Positions 1 through 7,684 of a DNA stretch of 15,354 bases are shown here, piece by piece. The translations under genes and the position numbers were made by a program. The notes under the pieces are model-generated. The model ran no database searches, was not told where the DNA came from, and worked only from the letters and a program-made list of their open reading frames with translations. The DNA is from Bacteroidales bacterium (GTDB taxonomy: Bacteria; Bacteroidota; Bacteroidia; Bacteroidales; WCHB1-69), in contig JAFPXF010000094.1 in NCBI GenBank assembly GCA_017394765.1, positions 1 through 15,354 of the forward strand, in the 5' to 3' direction. The stretch's first letter is position 1; each line of letters starts with the position of its first letter.

Positions 1-1
1 C

Positions 2-517
2 AACCACTTCAAGGGCCATCCGATGGGCGGCTACGGCGGCGCGCTCAAGAACCTCAGCATCGGCTGCGCCAGCCAGAACGGCAAGGCGTACATCCACTCC
101 GCCGGCAAGATGGAGGTCCTCGACATGGAGAAACTCTGGACGCCCGAGTACATCGGCGACCAGGACGGCTTCCTGGAGAGCATGGCGGCGGCCGCGCAGG
201 CGGTGACCGACTACTTCCAGAAGAAGGAGGGCATCATCTACATCAGCGTGATGAACAACATGAGCATCGACTGCGACTGTGTGGACCATCCCGAGCCCGT
301 GAAACTGGAGGACTACGGCATCCTCGCCAGCACCGACCCCGTGGCCCTCGACCAGGCCTGCGTCGATATCATCAACCAGCAGAAGGTGACCGCCACCAAC
401 GATCCCACCGACCTGCTCTCCCGCATCGACCAGCAGCACGGCACCCACACCATCGACTGGGCAGAGAAAATCGGCTTGGGAACCAAGAAATATACGTTGG
501 TGGAGATTGACAAGTAG
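2..517 (+). CDS. DUF362 domain protein, C-terminal part (5' end outside window)
   Basis: The open frame runs into the window from the left, so the protein is incomplete; an internal ATG at 23 is not the true start. The visible part begins NHFKGHPMGGYGGALKN and later has NMSIDCDCVDHPEP and GILASTDPVALDQACVDII, the hallmark blocks of DUF362 proteins. The family is thought to bind iron-sulfur clusters, and many members carry a ferredoxin domain; the CDC pair fits a metal-binding role, but no full ferredoxin motif is visible here. The substrate is unknown. Codon use is strongly G/C in third positions. It ends 45 bases before the next gene on the same strand, so the two may be cotranscribed. Family assignment is firm; function is not known. 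Confidence 0.88.
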   Translation, partial: NHFKGHPMGGYGGALKNLSIGCASQNGKAYIHSAGKMEVLDMEKLWTPEYIGDQDGFLESMAAAAQAVTDYFQKKEGIIYISVMNNMSIDCDCVDHPEPVKLEDYGILASTDPVALDQACVDIINQQKVTATNDPTDLLSRIDQQHGTHTIDWAEKIGLGTKKYTLVEIDK

Positions 518-562
518 CAGCTCTCTGCTAAGTCTCTGAACAACAATAATATTTTTGAAAAG

Positions 563-1459
563 TTGAAAAACCGCAAGTTTATTGGGACATTGGCGGGCAT
601 TGCCGCCGCCGTTTGTTATGGCACAAATCCGTTAGGTGCCTTGAAGTTGTATGCCACCGGAATGCAGACCAACAGCGTTCTGTTCTACCGTTTCGGGCTG
701 GCGTGGGTGATCATCGCCATCGTGATGCTTTTCAAGAAAGAGAATTTCAAGGTGACACGTCAGGAGTTTCATGTGCTGACGGGCTTGGGACTGCTGTTCA
801 TCGTGTCGTCGCTCACCCTGTACCTGAGTTTCCATTACATGGCGGCCGGCGTGGCTTCCACCATACTTTTCACCTATCCCGTGATGACCGCCGTCATCAT
901 GGCACTCTTCTTTCACGAACGCGTCACCTTCGCCACGCTGCTGTCGCTGTTGCTGTCGGGCGTGGGAGTTGTTTTGCTGTATTGGAGCGATAACGGCGAA
1001 GCATTATCCACGATAGGGGTGCTTTTGGTGCTGGCCTCGGCGCTGTCGTACGCCCTTTACATCATCCTGATGAACAAGGGGAACCTGCAGATGTCCTCCA
1101 TCAAGATCAACTTTTACGTTCTCCTGTACTGTGCTTTGGGGATGGTGGTCTATTCTTTGGTCGCGGGATTGCCGCTTACGCTGCCCCGGGGAGCCGTCAG
1201 CTGGTTCTATGTGGGCTGGCTCGCCCTGGTGCCTGGCATCTTCGCCCTAGTGCTGATGGTGTATGCCGCCAAATACGTCGGTTCCACTGCCACCGCCATC
1301 CTGGGCGCGCTCGAGCCGCTCACTGCCGTGCTCATCGGCCTGCTTGTGTTCAACGAACCGTTCACGGCTTATCTTGCCATCGGTATAGTGCTCATTCTCG
1401 CGGCGGTGGTCATCATCGCCATGGCGCAACAGAAAAAGCAGACAGACTCCCTGACATAA
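563..1459 (+). CDS. EamA/DMT-superfamily transporter
   Basis: A 298-residue, very hydrophobic protein with about ten predicted membrane helices in two similar halves, the EamA arrangement. The N-terminal half opens with GTLAGIAAAVCYGTNPLG, and the C-terminal half has the typical GSTATAILGALEPLTAVLIG block followed by a last helix and a short charged tail. Family members export or import small metabolites such as amino acids or purines; the substrate cannot be told. The start used is TTG at 563: the next in-frame ATG is at residue 34 and would remove the first helix, and the only in-frame stop upstream is the terminator of the preceding gene. No strong promoter is seen in the 45-base gap, so readthrough from the DUF362 gene is likely. 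Confidence 0.85.
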   Translation: MKNRKFIGTLAGIAAAVCYGTNPLGALKLYATGMQTNSVLFYRFGLAWVIIAIVMLFKKENFKVTRQEFHVLTGLGLLFIVSSLTLYLSFHYMAAGVASTILFTYPVMTAVIMALFFHERVTFATLLSLLLSGVGVVLLYWSDNGEALSTIGVLLVLASALSYALYIILMNKGNLQMSSIKINFYVLLYCALGMVVYSLVAGLPLTLPRGAVSWFYVGWLALVPGIFALVLMVYAAKYVGSTATAILGALEPLTAVLIGLLVFNEPFTAYLAIGIVLILAAVVIIAMAQQKKQTDSLT

Positions 1460-1558
1460 GTGCCAAGCCCGCCAATCTTTACGAACGTGCCTGCAACAGG
1501 GGGGGTACGAAGCATGGCGATTTCTACGAGTTTTCAATGAGGCGATAAAAAAAAAGTG

Positions 1559-1566
1559 TATCTTTG
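1559..1566 (+). promoter_or_regulatory. Bacteroidetes -7 box (TATCTTTG) upstream of the B12 riboswitch
   Basis: TATCTTTG matches the TAnnTTTG box used by the Bacteroidetes primary sigma factor and follows an A-rich tract. Transcription would begin near 1573, about 45 bases before the riboswitch aptamer, so the whole riboswitch would be in the leader of the abfD operon. No clear TTTG -33 element is seen at the usual distance. The core AAGTGTATCTTTGC recurs exactly at two other promoters in this window. Confidence 0.65.
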
Positions 1567-1618
1567 CCGCGTTAAAAAAGGGATGTGGAATATCCTTTAT
1601 GTTCATTGAAATATGCAG

Positions 1619-1813
1619 TCTCTGAGGTTCTTTCGTCTGAAAGATTAAAACGGGAATCGTGTGAAAATCACGAGCTGTCGCGCAACTGTAAGCTCTTTGA
1701 TATCGCATGCATTTATGCCACTGAAGAAATTTGGGAAGGCGTATGCGATAAGCGAGCCAGGAGACCTGCCTCAGAATGATTTGGCAATGCTTTCGCGTAA
1801 AAGGCAGTGTCAA
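1619..1813 (+). promoter_or_regulatory. Cobalamin (B12) riboswitch
   Basis: The conserved blocks of the adenosylcobalamin/cobalamin aptamer appear in the right order: a perfect 7-bp closing stem P1 (TCTGAGG 1621-1627 with CCTCAGA 1769-1775), then GGGAATCGTGTGAAAATCACG, CTGTCGCGCAACTGTAAG, GCCACTG, TGGGAAGGC and the B12 box AGCCAGGAGACCTGCC at 1755-1770. Just after P1, TTGGCAATGC (1781-1790) pairs with GCAGTGTCAA (1804-1813), with one mismatch and one G-U pair, forming the P13-like hairpin of the expression platform. Its loop contains CGCG (1794-1797), able to pair with CGCG in L5 (1679-1682), the expected kissing-loop contact. Known riboswitches of this class usually reduce expression when B12 is bound. 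The next gene is abfD, about 200 bases downstream on the same strand. Confidence 0.95.
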
Positions 1814-2010
1814 GTAGCATTCTTATCATCTTATGATTATTACATCAAGGATTATCTGATTCTACTTTCGGACAATTCGGTTATTACATCGGTTTCCCTT
1901 CTTTTTATCCGCAATTACCTGTCAGACAGCAATGTCTGTCGGGGGTGGCTTGTGCGAGAGCTTTGTCATTACGTTTTTGGATTATCTTTTTTTCACCAAA
2001 CAAAAAAAAT
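1814..2010 (+). other. Untranslated leader between riboswitch and abfD
   Basis: About 200 bases without a plausible gene. At 1923-1938 is a perfect 6-bp hairpin with a GNRA-type loop (CAGACA-GCAA-TGTCTG), extendable by an outer ACCT/GGGT helix to 1917-1946. No T-run directly follows it, so it is not a standard intrinsic terminator. The last 30 bases before the start codon are T-rich and then A-rich, the usual Bacteroidetes ribosome entry context without a Shine-Dalgarno motif. A weak TATCTTTT at 1983-1990 could be read as a -7 box, but its spacing to TTTG at 1962 is short. Confidence 0.5.
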
Positions 2011-3474
2011 ATGATGACAAAGGAACAGTACATTGAAAGTCTTCGTAAAATGAACCTCAAGGTTTATCTTATGGGAGAAAGAATTGAAAACCCGGTGGAT
2101 CATCCAATGATCCGCCCCTCCATGAACTCCGTGGCCATGACCTACGCGCTTGCGGAAGAAGAGGAATATCGGGATCTTATGACCGCCACCTCCAACTTGA
2201 CAGGCAAAACCGTTAACCGTTTCTGCCATTTGCACCAGAGCACTGAAGATCTGGTGAAGAAGGTGAAGATGCAGCGTCTTTGCGGACAGAAAACAGGTGC
2301 ATGTTTCCAGCGCTGCGTGGGGATGGACGCTTTTAACGCGATTTTTTCCACTACATACGAGATTGATCGGAAATATGGCACAGTGTATCACAAGCGTTTT
2401 ACAGAATACCTGAAATGGGTGCAAGACAATGATTTGACTGTTGATGGTGCCATGACTGACCCTAAGGGGGACCGTTCTCTGTCTCCTTCCCAACAGCCGG
2501 ATCCAGACCTCTACCTCCATATCGTCGAAGTGCTTCCCGATGGCATTGTGGTGCGTGGAGCCAAGGCCCACCAAACCGGTGCGGTGAACTCGCATGAACA
2601 TCTTATTATGCCCACTGTGGCCTTGAAGGAAGGGGATAAGGACTATGCCGTCTCGTTCGCCGTCCCGTCGGATGCCGAAGGTGTGGTGATGATTTACGGC
2701 CGCCAATCCTGCGACACCCGAAAATTGGAGACGGATGCCGACATGGATCTCGGCAACTCCCAATTTGGTGGTCATGAAGCCTTAGTGGTCTTTGACAACG
2801 TGTTTGTGCCCAACGAACGTGTGTTCATGTGCAAAGAATGGGATTTTGCAGGCATGATGGTGGAGCGTTTCGCCGGATATCACCGCCAGTCGTACGGTGG
2901 ATGCAAGGTTGGGGTGGGAGATGTCCTGATTGGCGCCGCCGCCTTGGCCGCCGACTATAACGGAGTGCCTAAAGCGAGCCATATCAAAGACAAACTCATA
3001 GAGATGATCCACCTGAACGAAACCCTCTATGCCTGTGGTATTGCCTGCTCGTCGGAAGGCTGCAGGATGGCAGCCGGAAACTATCAAATCAATCTGCTCT
3101 TAGCCAATGTGTGCAAGCAGAATGTCACCCGAATGCCTTATGAAATCGCTCGTTTGGCGGAGGACATTGCGGGCGGACTGATGGTGACGATGCCGTCGCA
3201 ACAGGATTTCCATAGTCCTGAAGTGGGGAAATATGTGGAAAAATATTTCAAGGGGGCACGCAACACCTCAACGGAGGAACGCCTGCGAGTGCTTCGCCTG
3301 ATTGAAAATCTGACACTTGGCACTGCTGCTGTCGGTTACCGGACAGAGTCCATGCACGGTGCCGGTTCGCCACAAGCGCAGCGCATCATGATTTCGCGCC
3401 AAGGCGATTTGGAAAACAAGAAGTCGCTGGCCAGGGCGATTGCGAAAATCAAGGATAGACACCAAAACGATTAG
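2011..3474 (+). CDS. abfD: 4-hydroxybutyryl-CoA dehydratase / vinylacetyl-CoA isomerase
   Basis: The enzyme dehydrates 4-hydroxybutyryl-CoA to crotonyl-CoA by a radical mechanism using FAD and a [4Fe-4S] cluster, in the cytoplasm. The protein has the HpaB-type acyl-CoA-dehydrogenase-like fold in two halves. The cluster ligands known from Clostridium aminobutyricum AbfD (Cys99, Cys103, His292, Cys299) are all present: CFQRC gives Cys98 and Cys102, and HRQSYGGCK gives His291 and Cys298, with the catalytic Tyr and Lys in the same block. HQTGA and FGGHEALVVFDNVF supply further active-site positions (Thr, Glu). Length is 487 residues, close to the family's roughly 490. Two adjacent ATGs (2011, 2014) follow an A-rich leader and either may be used; the frame is open back to 1945, but those extra residues have no family counterpart. 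First gene after the B12 riboswitch, 4 bases before abfT. The enzyme does not use B12. Confidence 0.96.
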   Translation: MMTKEQYIESLRKMNLKVYLMGERIENPVDHPMIRPSMNSVAMTYALAEEEEYRDLMTATSNLTGKTVNRFCHLHQSTEDLVKKVKMQRLCGQKTGACFQRCVGMDAFNAIFSTTYEIDRKYGTVYHKRFTEYLKWVQDNDLTVDGAMTDPKGDRSLSPSQQPDPDLYLHIVEVLPDGIVVRGAKAHQTGAVNSHEHLIMPTVALKEGDKDYAVSFAVPSDAEGVVMIYGRQSCDTRKLETDADMDLGNSQFGGHEALVVFDNVFVPNERVFMCKEWDFAGMMVERFAGYHRQSYGGCKVGVGDVLIGAAALAADYNGVPKASHIKDKLIEMIHLNETLYACGIACSSEGCRMAAGNYQINLLLANVCKQNVTRMPYEIARLAEDIAGGLMVTMPSQQDFHSPEVGKYVEKYFKGARNTSTEERLRVLRLIENLTLGTAAVGYRTESMHGAGSPQAQRIMISRQGDLENKKSLARAIAKIKDRHQND

Positions 3475-3478
3475 CGTT

Positions 3479-4774
3479 ATGAGTTGGAAGGAAGAATACA
3501 GGAGTCGCGTCACTACCGCTACAAAGGCGGTCAAAGCCATCAAAGACGACGACTATGTGGTGTTTGCCGAAACAGCGGGCGTTCCTCAGCTCATAGCCAA
3601 AACCTTGGCCGAACATAAAGAAGACTATCACCACGTACATATTTATCACATGCTCACATTGGGAGACGGGCCGCATATCACCCCGGAGTGCTATGGGCAT
3701 TTCCATCATATTACCAACTTTGTGGGCAGCAATTCCCGTCAGGCCATCATGGATCGCCAAGCCGATTTTATGCCCTGTTTTTTCAAGGATGTGCCAGCCA
3801 TGTTAGGTGATGCTTTCCCTGTGGATGTTGCCGTGATAACCGTCTCGAATCCGGATATGGACGGTTATTGCAGCTTTGGCGTGTCTTGCGACTATGCAAA
3901 GACTGCTGCAGCAAAGGCCAAGGTGGTCATCGCGGAGATGAACGAAATGACTCCCTTCACGTTCGGTCCGCAGAACAAGATCCATGTTTCGGAAATAGAC
4001 CACATCGTGCCGTGTGCCTATCGCCTTCCGGAAATCCCACCCGCCAGAATGGGCAATGTGGAACGGAATATCGGCCTGCATTGCGCGTCCTTGATTCAAG
4101 ACGGATCCTGCCTCCAGCTGGGCATAGGAGCCATCCCGGACGCTGTGCTGCTCTCTTTGGGCGACAAGAAGGATCTTGGCATCCACACGGAGATGTTATC
4201 GGACGGGGTTGTTGATCTGGTGGAGGCCGGGGTTATTAACAATGCCCGGAAGAACATCCATAATGGCAAAATGGTATCCACATTCATCATGGGTACTCGT
4301 AAAATCTACGATTTTGTGGACAACAACCCCAACGTGGAACTTTATCCCGTGGACTATGTGAACGATCCGTGGGTAATCGGGCGGCACGACAACATGGTGT
4401 CCATTAACTCGTGCATCGAAGTGGATTTGATGGGACAGGTCGTCGCCGAGACCTTCGGATTGCAGCAGTTCAGCGGTACGGGTGGCCAGGTTGACTTTGT
4501 ACGCGGGGCTGCGTTGTCGAAAGGGGGTATCTCCATCATGGCCATGCCCTCGACAGGGGCTAAAGGAAAGGTGTCGCGCATCGTGCCCTTCCTTGCGCAG
4601 GGTGCCGCCGTGACCACCCCCCGCAATGAAGTGGACTACGTAATCACCGAATATGGCATTGCCAAACTGAAAGGCAAAACCTTGCGCGAACGGGCACTGG
4701 ACCTCGTCCGTGTCGCCCATCCGGATTTCAGGGACGAACTGAAGAAGACGTTTTCAACAAGATTTGATATTTAA
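3479..4774 (+). CDS. abfT: 4-hydroxybutyrate CoA-transferase
   Basis: A class I CoA-transferase of the acetyl-CoA hydrolase/transferase family that moves CoA from acetyl-CoA (or butyryl-CoA) to 4-hydroxybutyrate, feeding AbfD. The 431-residue protein has the family blocks in order: FAETAGVPQ near residue 30, SNPDMDGYCSFGVSCDY at 123-139, LGIGAIPDAVLLSL at 214-227, and GIHTEMLSDGVVDL, in which Glu238 matches the catalytic glutamate of clostridial AbfT. A C-terminal block, FSGTGGQVDFVRGA, lines the CoA site. The start is ATG 3479, 4 bases after the abfD stop; the frame stays open upstream to 3440, but that would overlap abfD. The tight spacing implies translation from the same mRNA. The gene is also called cat2 in other organisms. 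Confidence 0.95.
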   Translation: MSWKEEYRSRVTTATKAVKAIKDDDYVVFAETAGVPQLIAKTLAEHKEDYHHVHIYHMLTLGDGPHITPECYGHFHHITNFVGSNSRQAIMDRQADFMPCFFKDVPAMLGDAFPVDVAVITVSNPDMDGYCSFGVSCDYAKTAAAKAKVVIAEMNEMTPFTFGPQNKIHVSEIDHIVPCAYRLPEIPPARMGNVERNIGLHCASLIQDGSCLQLGIGAIPDAVLLSLGDKKDLGIHTEMLSDGVVDLVEAGVINNARKNIHNGKMVSTFIMGTRKIYDFVDNNPNVELYPVDYVNDPWVIGRHDNMVSINSCIEVDLMGQVVAETFGLQQFSGTGGQVDFVRGAALSKGGISIMAMPSTGAKGKVSRIVPFLAQGAAVTTPRNEVDYVITEYGIAKLKGKTLRERALDLVRVAHPDFRDELKKTFSTRFDI

Positions 4775-4788
4775 AAAAATGAACTAAT

Positions 4789-5919
4789 ATGTTTGCTGTT
4801 AAAACCAACATTAGCAATTACCGGACTTTTGGCGAGTTCGCGGAAGCTTTCGCCTTGTCTGAAGACGATTTGGTGATCACACAATCGTTTTTGTACGAAC
4901 CATTTATGAAAGCCAAGAGGTTGCCATGCACTTTTGTTATGCAAGACAGGTATGGCGGCGGAGAACCTTCCGATGAGATGATAAACAACATCTTGAAGGA
5001 GCTGAAAAGAAAATCGTTCACACGAGTCGTCGGCATCGGAGGCGGCACCGTCATTGACATCTCCAAGCTTTTTGTACTTAAAGGAATGGATGAGGCAACG
5101 GATGCTTTTGAGCGGAGGATTCCAATCGTGAAGGAGAAACAGCTGGTCTTAGTGCCCACCACCTGCGGCACAGGCAGTGAGGTGACGAATATCTCTATTG
5201 CCGAAATCAAGTCCAAACATACCAAGATGGGGTTGGCCGATGATGCCCTTTTAGCCGACGAAGCGGTTCTGATTCCCGAATTGCTTCGTGGGCTGCCCTT
5301 CAAATTCTATGCCTATAGCGCGATTGATGCGCTCATTCATGCCATGGAGTCCTATCTTTCCCCGAAGGCCAATGTCTATACACAATTGTTTTCTGAAAAA
5401 GCCATTGGGATGATACTCAGCGTGTTCAAAGGCATTTCGCAATATGGAGAGGTGTACCGTTTTGCACATTTTGAAGAGATGCTGACCGCCAGCAATTTTG
5501 CAGGCATTGCGTTCGGGAATGCGGGTGTCGGAGCGGTGCATGCGCTTTCCTATCCGCTGGGTGGCGGATACCACGTGCCGCATGGCGAGGCCAACTACCA
5601 GTTCCTGACCGCCGTGTTCAATGTCTATTATGACAAAAATCCGCAAGGGAAAATACACGACTTGAACGAAATTCTGGCTGATAATCTTGAGATTCGAAAG
5701 GAATGTCTTTCAGCCAACCCGAAAATCGTGTATGACATTCTTGACAGGCTACTCGGCAGATTGGCCCCCAAAAATCCACTTCACTATTATGGCATACGAG
5801 CCGAGGAAGCCGGTGAGTTCACCATCAACGTGCTCAAGACCCAGCAACGGCTTTTGGCCAACAATTACGTCCCATTAGAAGAGGAAGACATTCGAAAAAT
5901 TTATCAATCTTTATATTAA
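4789..5919 (+). CDS. 4hbD: NAD-dependent 4-hydroxybutyrate dehydrogenase (iron-type alcohol dehydrogenase)
   Basis: A 376-residue group III (iron-containing) alcohol dehydrogenase. It contains the nucleotide-binding GIGGGTVIDISK (residues 82-93) and TTCGTGSEVT (124-133). The metal ligands expected for the family are Asp180 and His184 in AIDALIHAMESY, and His251 and His265 in VHALSYPLGGGYHVPHGEA. The family includes several dehydrogenases, but placement between a 4-hydroxybutyrate CoA-transferase and a CoA-acylating semialdehyde dehydrogenase points to reduction of succinate semialdehyde to 4-hydroxybutyrate. Clostridium kluyveri 4HbD is of similar length. It begins 14 bases after abfT and ends 11 bases before sucD. 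The enzyme class is certain; the exact substrate comes from context. Confidence 0.93.
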   Translation: MFAVKTNISNYRTFGEFAEAFALSEDDLVITQSFLYEPFMKAKRLPCTFVMQDRYGGGEPSDEMINNILKELKRKSFTRVVGIGGGTVIDISKLFVLKGMDEATDAFERRIPIVKEKQLVLVPTTCGTGSEVTNISIAEIKSKHTKMGLADDALLADEAVLIPELLRGLPFKFYAYSAIDALIHAMESYLSPKANVYTQLFSEKAIGMILSVFKGISQYGEVYRFAHFEEMLTASNFAGIAFGNAGVGAVHALSYPLGGGYHVPHGEANYQFLTAVFNVYYDKNPQGKIHDLNEILADNLEIRKECLSANPKIVYDILDRLLGRLAPKNPLHYYGIRAEEAGEFTINVLKTQQRLLANNYVPLEEEDIRKIYQSLY

Positions 5920-5930
5920 AATCCAAAAAA

Positions 5931-7298
5931 ATGACAGCAGTAGAAGAAGTAAAAGCAATGATAGACAAGGCACGCAAGGCTCAAGCCGTCTATTGTGTGC
6001 GATTTGATCAGGACGATGTGGACAACACCGTGAAGTTGGCCACCCGTGCCATTTTTGAGAACGCCGAGGAGCTGGCCAAAATGGCCGTTGAGGAGACACA
6101 AATGGGCGTTTACGAGGACAAAGTTTCAAAAAACCGCAACAAATCCAAGGGAGTCTGGTATGATTTGAAAAACAAGAAGTCTATGGGCATACTCAGCATC
6201 AACGAACAGAACGGTCTTATTGAGATCGCCAAGCCCATAGGGGTGGTCGCAGGAGTGGTCCCTATGACCAACCCGATTGTGACACCCATGTCGAAAATCG
6301 CTTTCGCCTTGAAAACGAAAAACGCCATTATCATTTCGCCACATCCGAAGGCCAAGCGATGTTCCACGAAGGCGGTAAAATATATTATGGAAGCCATTCG
6401 GGGCATGGAGGTGCCGGATGGAATGGTGCAGATTATAGAAGAACCCACTTTGGAGATGACGCAGGCTCTGATGGCCTATTGCGATGTGACCGTGGCCACC
6501 GGGGGCATGCCCATGGTGAAGTCGGCTTATTCGTCAGGAAAGCCCTCCTTTGGCGTCGGGGCTGGAAATGTGCAGGTTATCCTCGACCGGAACATAGAAT
6601 ACCCACTGGCTGCCGGCAAAATAGTTACGGGGCGTTCTTTCGACAACGGAATCATTTGTTCGGGCGAGCAGAGCGTGATTTATCCGCAGGAAGCCCATGA
6701 CGAGATCATGGAGGCTTTCCGGGCCGACCGGGGGTATGTGGCCACCCGTGAGGAGCGCGAGAAAGTACTTGACGCCATCTTCGAGGACGGCCATACCGCC
6801 CGCGATGTGGTCGGACAGTCGGCACAGTACATCGCAAAGAAGGCGGGCATCCGACTTCCGGAAGGAACCAGAGTGATTGTGATTGAGTCTAACGGAAGTT
6901 TCGGCTCCGGCGATCCTGTCAGCAAGGAAAAAATGTGTCCGGTGCTGGGCGCGTTCCCATACCAGTATTTCGACCAGGCTATTGAGATTGCGCAGGCTAA
7001 TCTCTCGTTCGAGGGAAACGGCCACACGGCAGGACTGCACTCCAACAACCAGGCCAACATCATCAAGGCTGGAACGGAGCTCTCGGTGTCGCGACTGATT
7101 GTGAATGCTATTTGTGCCACCACAGCAGGAGGTTCCATCCAGAACGGACTTCCTGTGACCAACACGTTGGGATGTGGCAGCTGGGGAAACAATTCCATTT
7201 CGGAGAACTTCACCTACAAACACCTGCTTAACATCACTCGAGTGGCACCGTTACAGACCCGGATGCACGTCCCCAGTGATGAGGAAATCTGGCGTTAG
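5931..7298 (+). CDS. sucD: CoA-acylating succinate-semialdehyde dehydrogenase
   Basis: An aldehyde dehydrogenase of the EutE/AdhE/SucD branch that reduces succinyl-CoA to succinate semialdehyde, the first step of the pathway. The 455-residue protein has KPIGVVAGVVPMTNPI (101-116) and ISPHPKAKRCS around 135-145, the nucleotide-binding GVGAGNVQVILD (208-219), and FDNGIICSGEQSVI with the catalytic Cys243. CoA-acylating members lack the general-base glutamate of hydrolytic aldehyde dehydrogenases, consistent with what is seen. The ATG start follows an A-rich leader 11 bases after 4hbD. It is the last gene of the operon although it acts first. Substrate choice (succinyl-CoA rather than acetyl- or propionyl-CoA) rests on the 4hbD, abfT and abfD neighbours; no microcompartment targeting peptide is seen at the N terminus. 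Confidence 0.94.
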   Translation: MTAVEEVKAMIDKARKAQAVYCVRFDQDDVDNTVKLATRAIFENAEELAKMAVEETQMGVYEDKVSKNRNKSKGVWYDLKNKKSMGILSINEQNGLIEIAKPIGVVAGVVPMTNPIVTPMSKIAFALKTKNAIIISPHPKAKRCSTKAVKYIMEAIRGMEVPDGMVQIIEEPTLEMTQALMAYCDVTVATGGMPMVKSAYSSGKPSFGVGAGNVQVILDRNIEYPLAAGKIVTGRSFDNGIICSGEQSVIYPQEAHDEIMEAFRADRGYVATREEREKVLDAIFEDGHTARDVVGQSAQYIAKKAGIRLPEGTRVIVIESNGSFGSGDPVSKEKMCPVLGAFPYQYFDQAIEIAQANLSFEGNGHTAGLHSNNQANIIKAGTELSVSRLIVNAICATTAGGSIQNGLPVTNTLGCGSWGNNSISENFTYKHLLNITRVAPLQTRMHVPSDEEIWR

Positions 7299-7430
7299 CA
7301 CGTTTTCCGCCAATCCTGTTGGCCATGGCCATCAACATGTTTGTCAACAATATATTGGCCATTATCCATCCATAACAATAGTGTGAGAAAAACTATTGAC
7401 CGCCGCGTCAAGGTGTTCATTCCGTATCAC

Positions 7431-7523
7431 CCCCAACATCACGTCCATCACCATCATCAGGACAAAACCGATGGTGGAGAGGTAGGTGTGGATGCCTTGG
7501 GCAGTCTCGGGGATGTGTTCCTC
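7431..7523 (-). pseudogene. Remnant of the C-terminal end of a ZIP-family metal transporter
   Basis: On the minus strand this stretch reads as 31 codons containing EEHIPETAQGIHTYLSTIG and then FVLMMVMDVMLG. That resembles the end of GufA/ZupT-like ZIP zinc transporters, which typically close with a VEELIPE motif and a last helix ending near GFVLMMILDVALG. Third positions are mostly G or C, as in real genes here. The usual stop after the final LG is missing, a few residues of the last helix appear deleted, and the frame before EE does not continue as a ZIP protein, so this is not a working gene. The match is from memory of the family consensus and the fragment is short. Confidence 0.45.
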
Positions 7524-7676
7524 TCGTCCATTGCCACTGTCAAAGTCGTCATGCCATAGTCGTAGAATTAGATGAAATACGTCCAACACGCGGCCGAAAC
7601 TGCAAGCAGAACTGCCAAAAGAATGAGTAAATGTGTTGTTTTTTGTACATGTACCTCTTAATTCGAAAAAAAAGTG

Positions 7677-7684
7677 TATCTTTG
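7677..7684 (+). promoter_or_regulatory. Bacteroidetes -7 box (TATCTTTG) for the thioredoxin-fusion gene
   Basis: TATCTTTG after an A-tract, 23 bases before the ATG at 7708, predicts a very short leader. The 14-base core AAGTGTATCTTTGC is identical to that before the B12 riboswitch. The 10-base palindrome GTACATGTAC at 7645-7654 lies just upstream, where a regulator could bind. Confidence 0.65.

Noticed and set aside
1962..1990. A second promoter just before abfD (TTTG at 1962, TATCTTTT at 1983)
   Set aside because: The -7 box is imperfect and the spacing of 17 bases is short; a much better promoter precedes the riboswitch. It deserves a transcript-start check but is not supported.
1945..2010. 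A longer N terminus for AbfD starting at 1945
   Set aside because: The added 22 residues match nothing in AbfD proteins, and the ATG pair at 2011/2014 gives the family length and ligand numbering.
1661..2014. A plus-strand open frame of 117 codons covering the riboswitch and leader
   Set aside because: It begins inside the aptamer and its translation has no protein character; the bases are explained by the conserved RNA.
3440..3478. An upstream start for abfT inside abfD
   Set aside because: The extra 13 residues fall within the abfD coding end; ATG 3479 gives 431 residues and places the catalytic Glu at 238 as in the family.
7320..7361. TGGCCATGGCCA and a third TGGCCA as a terminator for the abf operon
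   Set aside because: The palindrome cannot form a normal stem-loop with an adequate loop, the longer pairing is only 6 bp across 24 bases, and no T-run follows.
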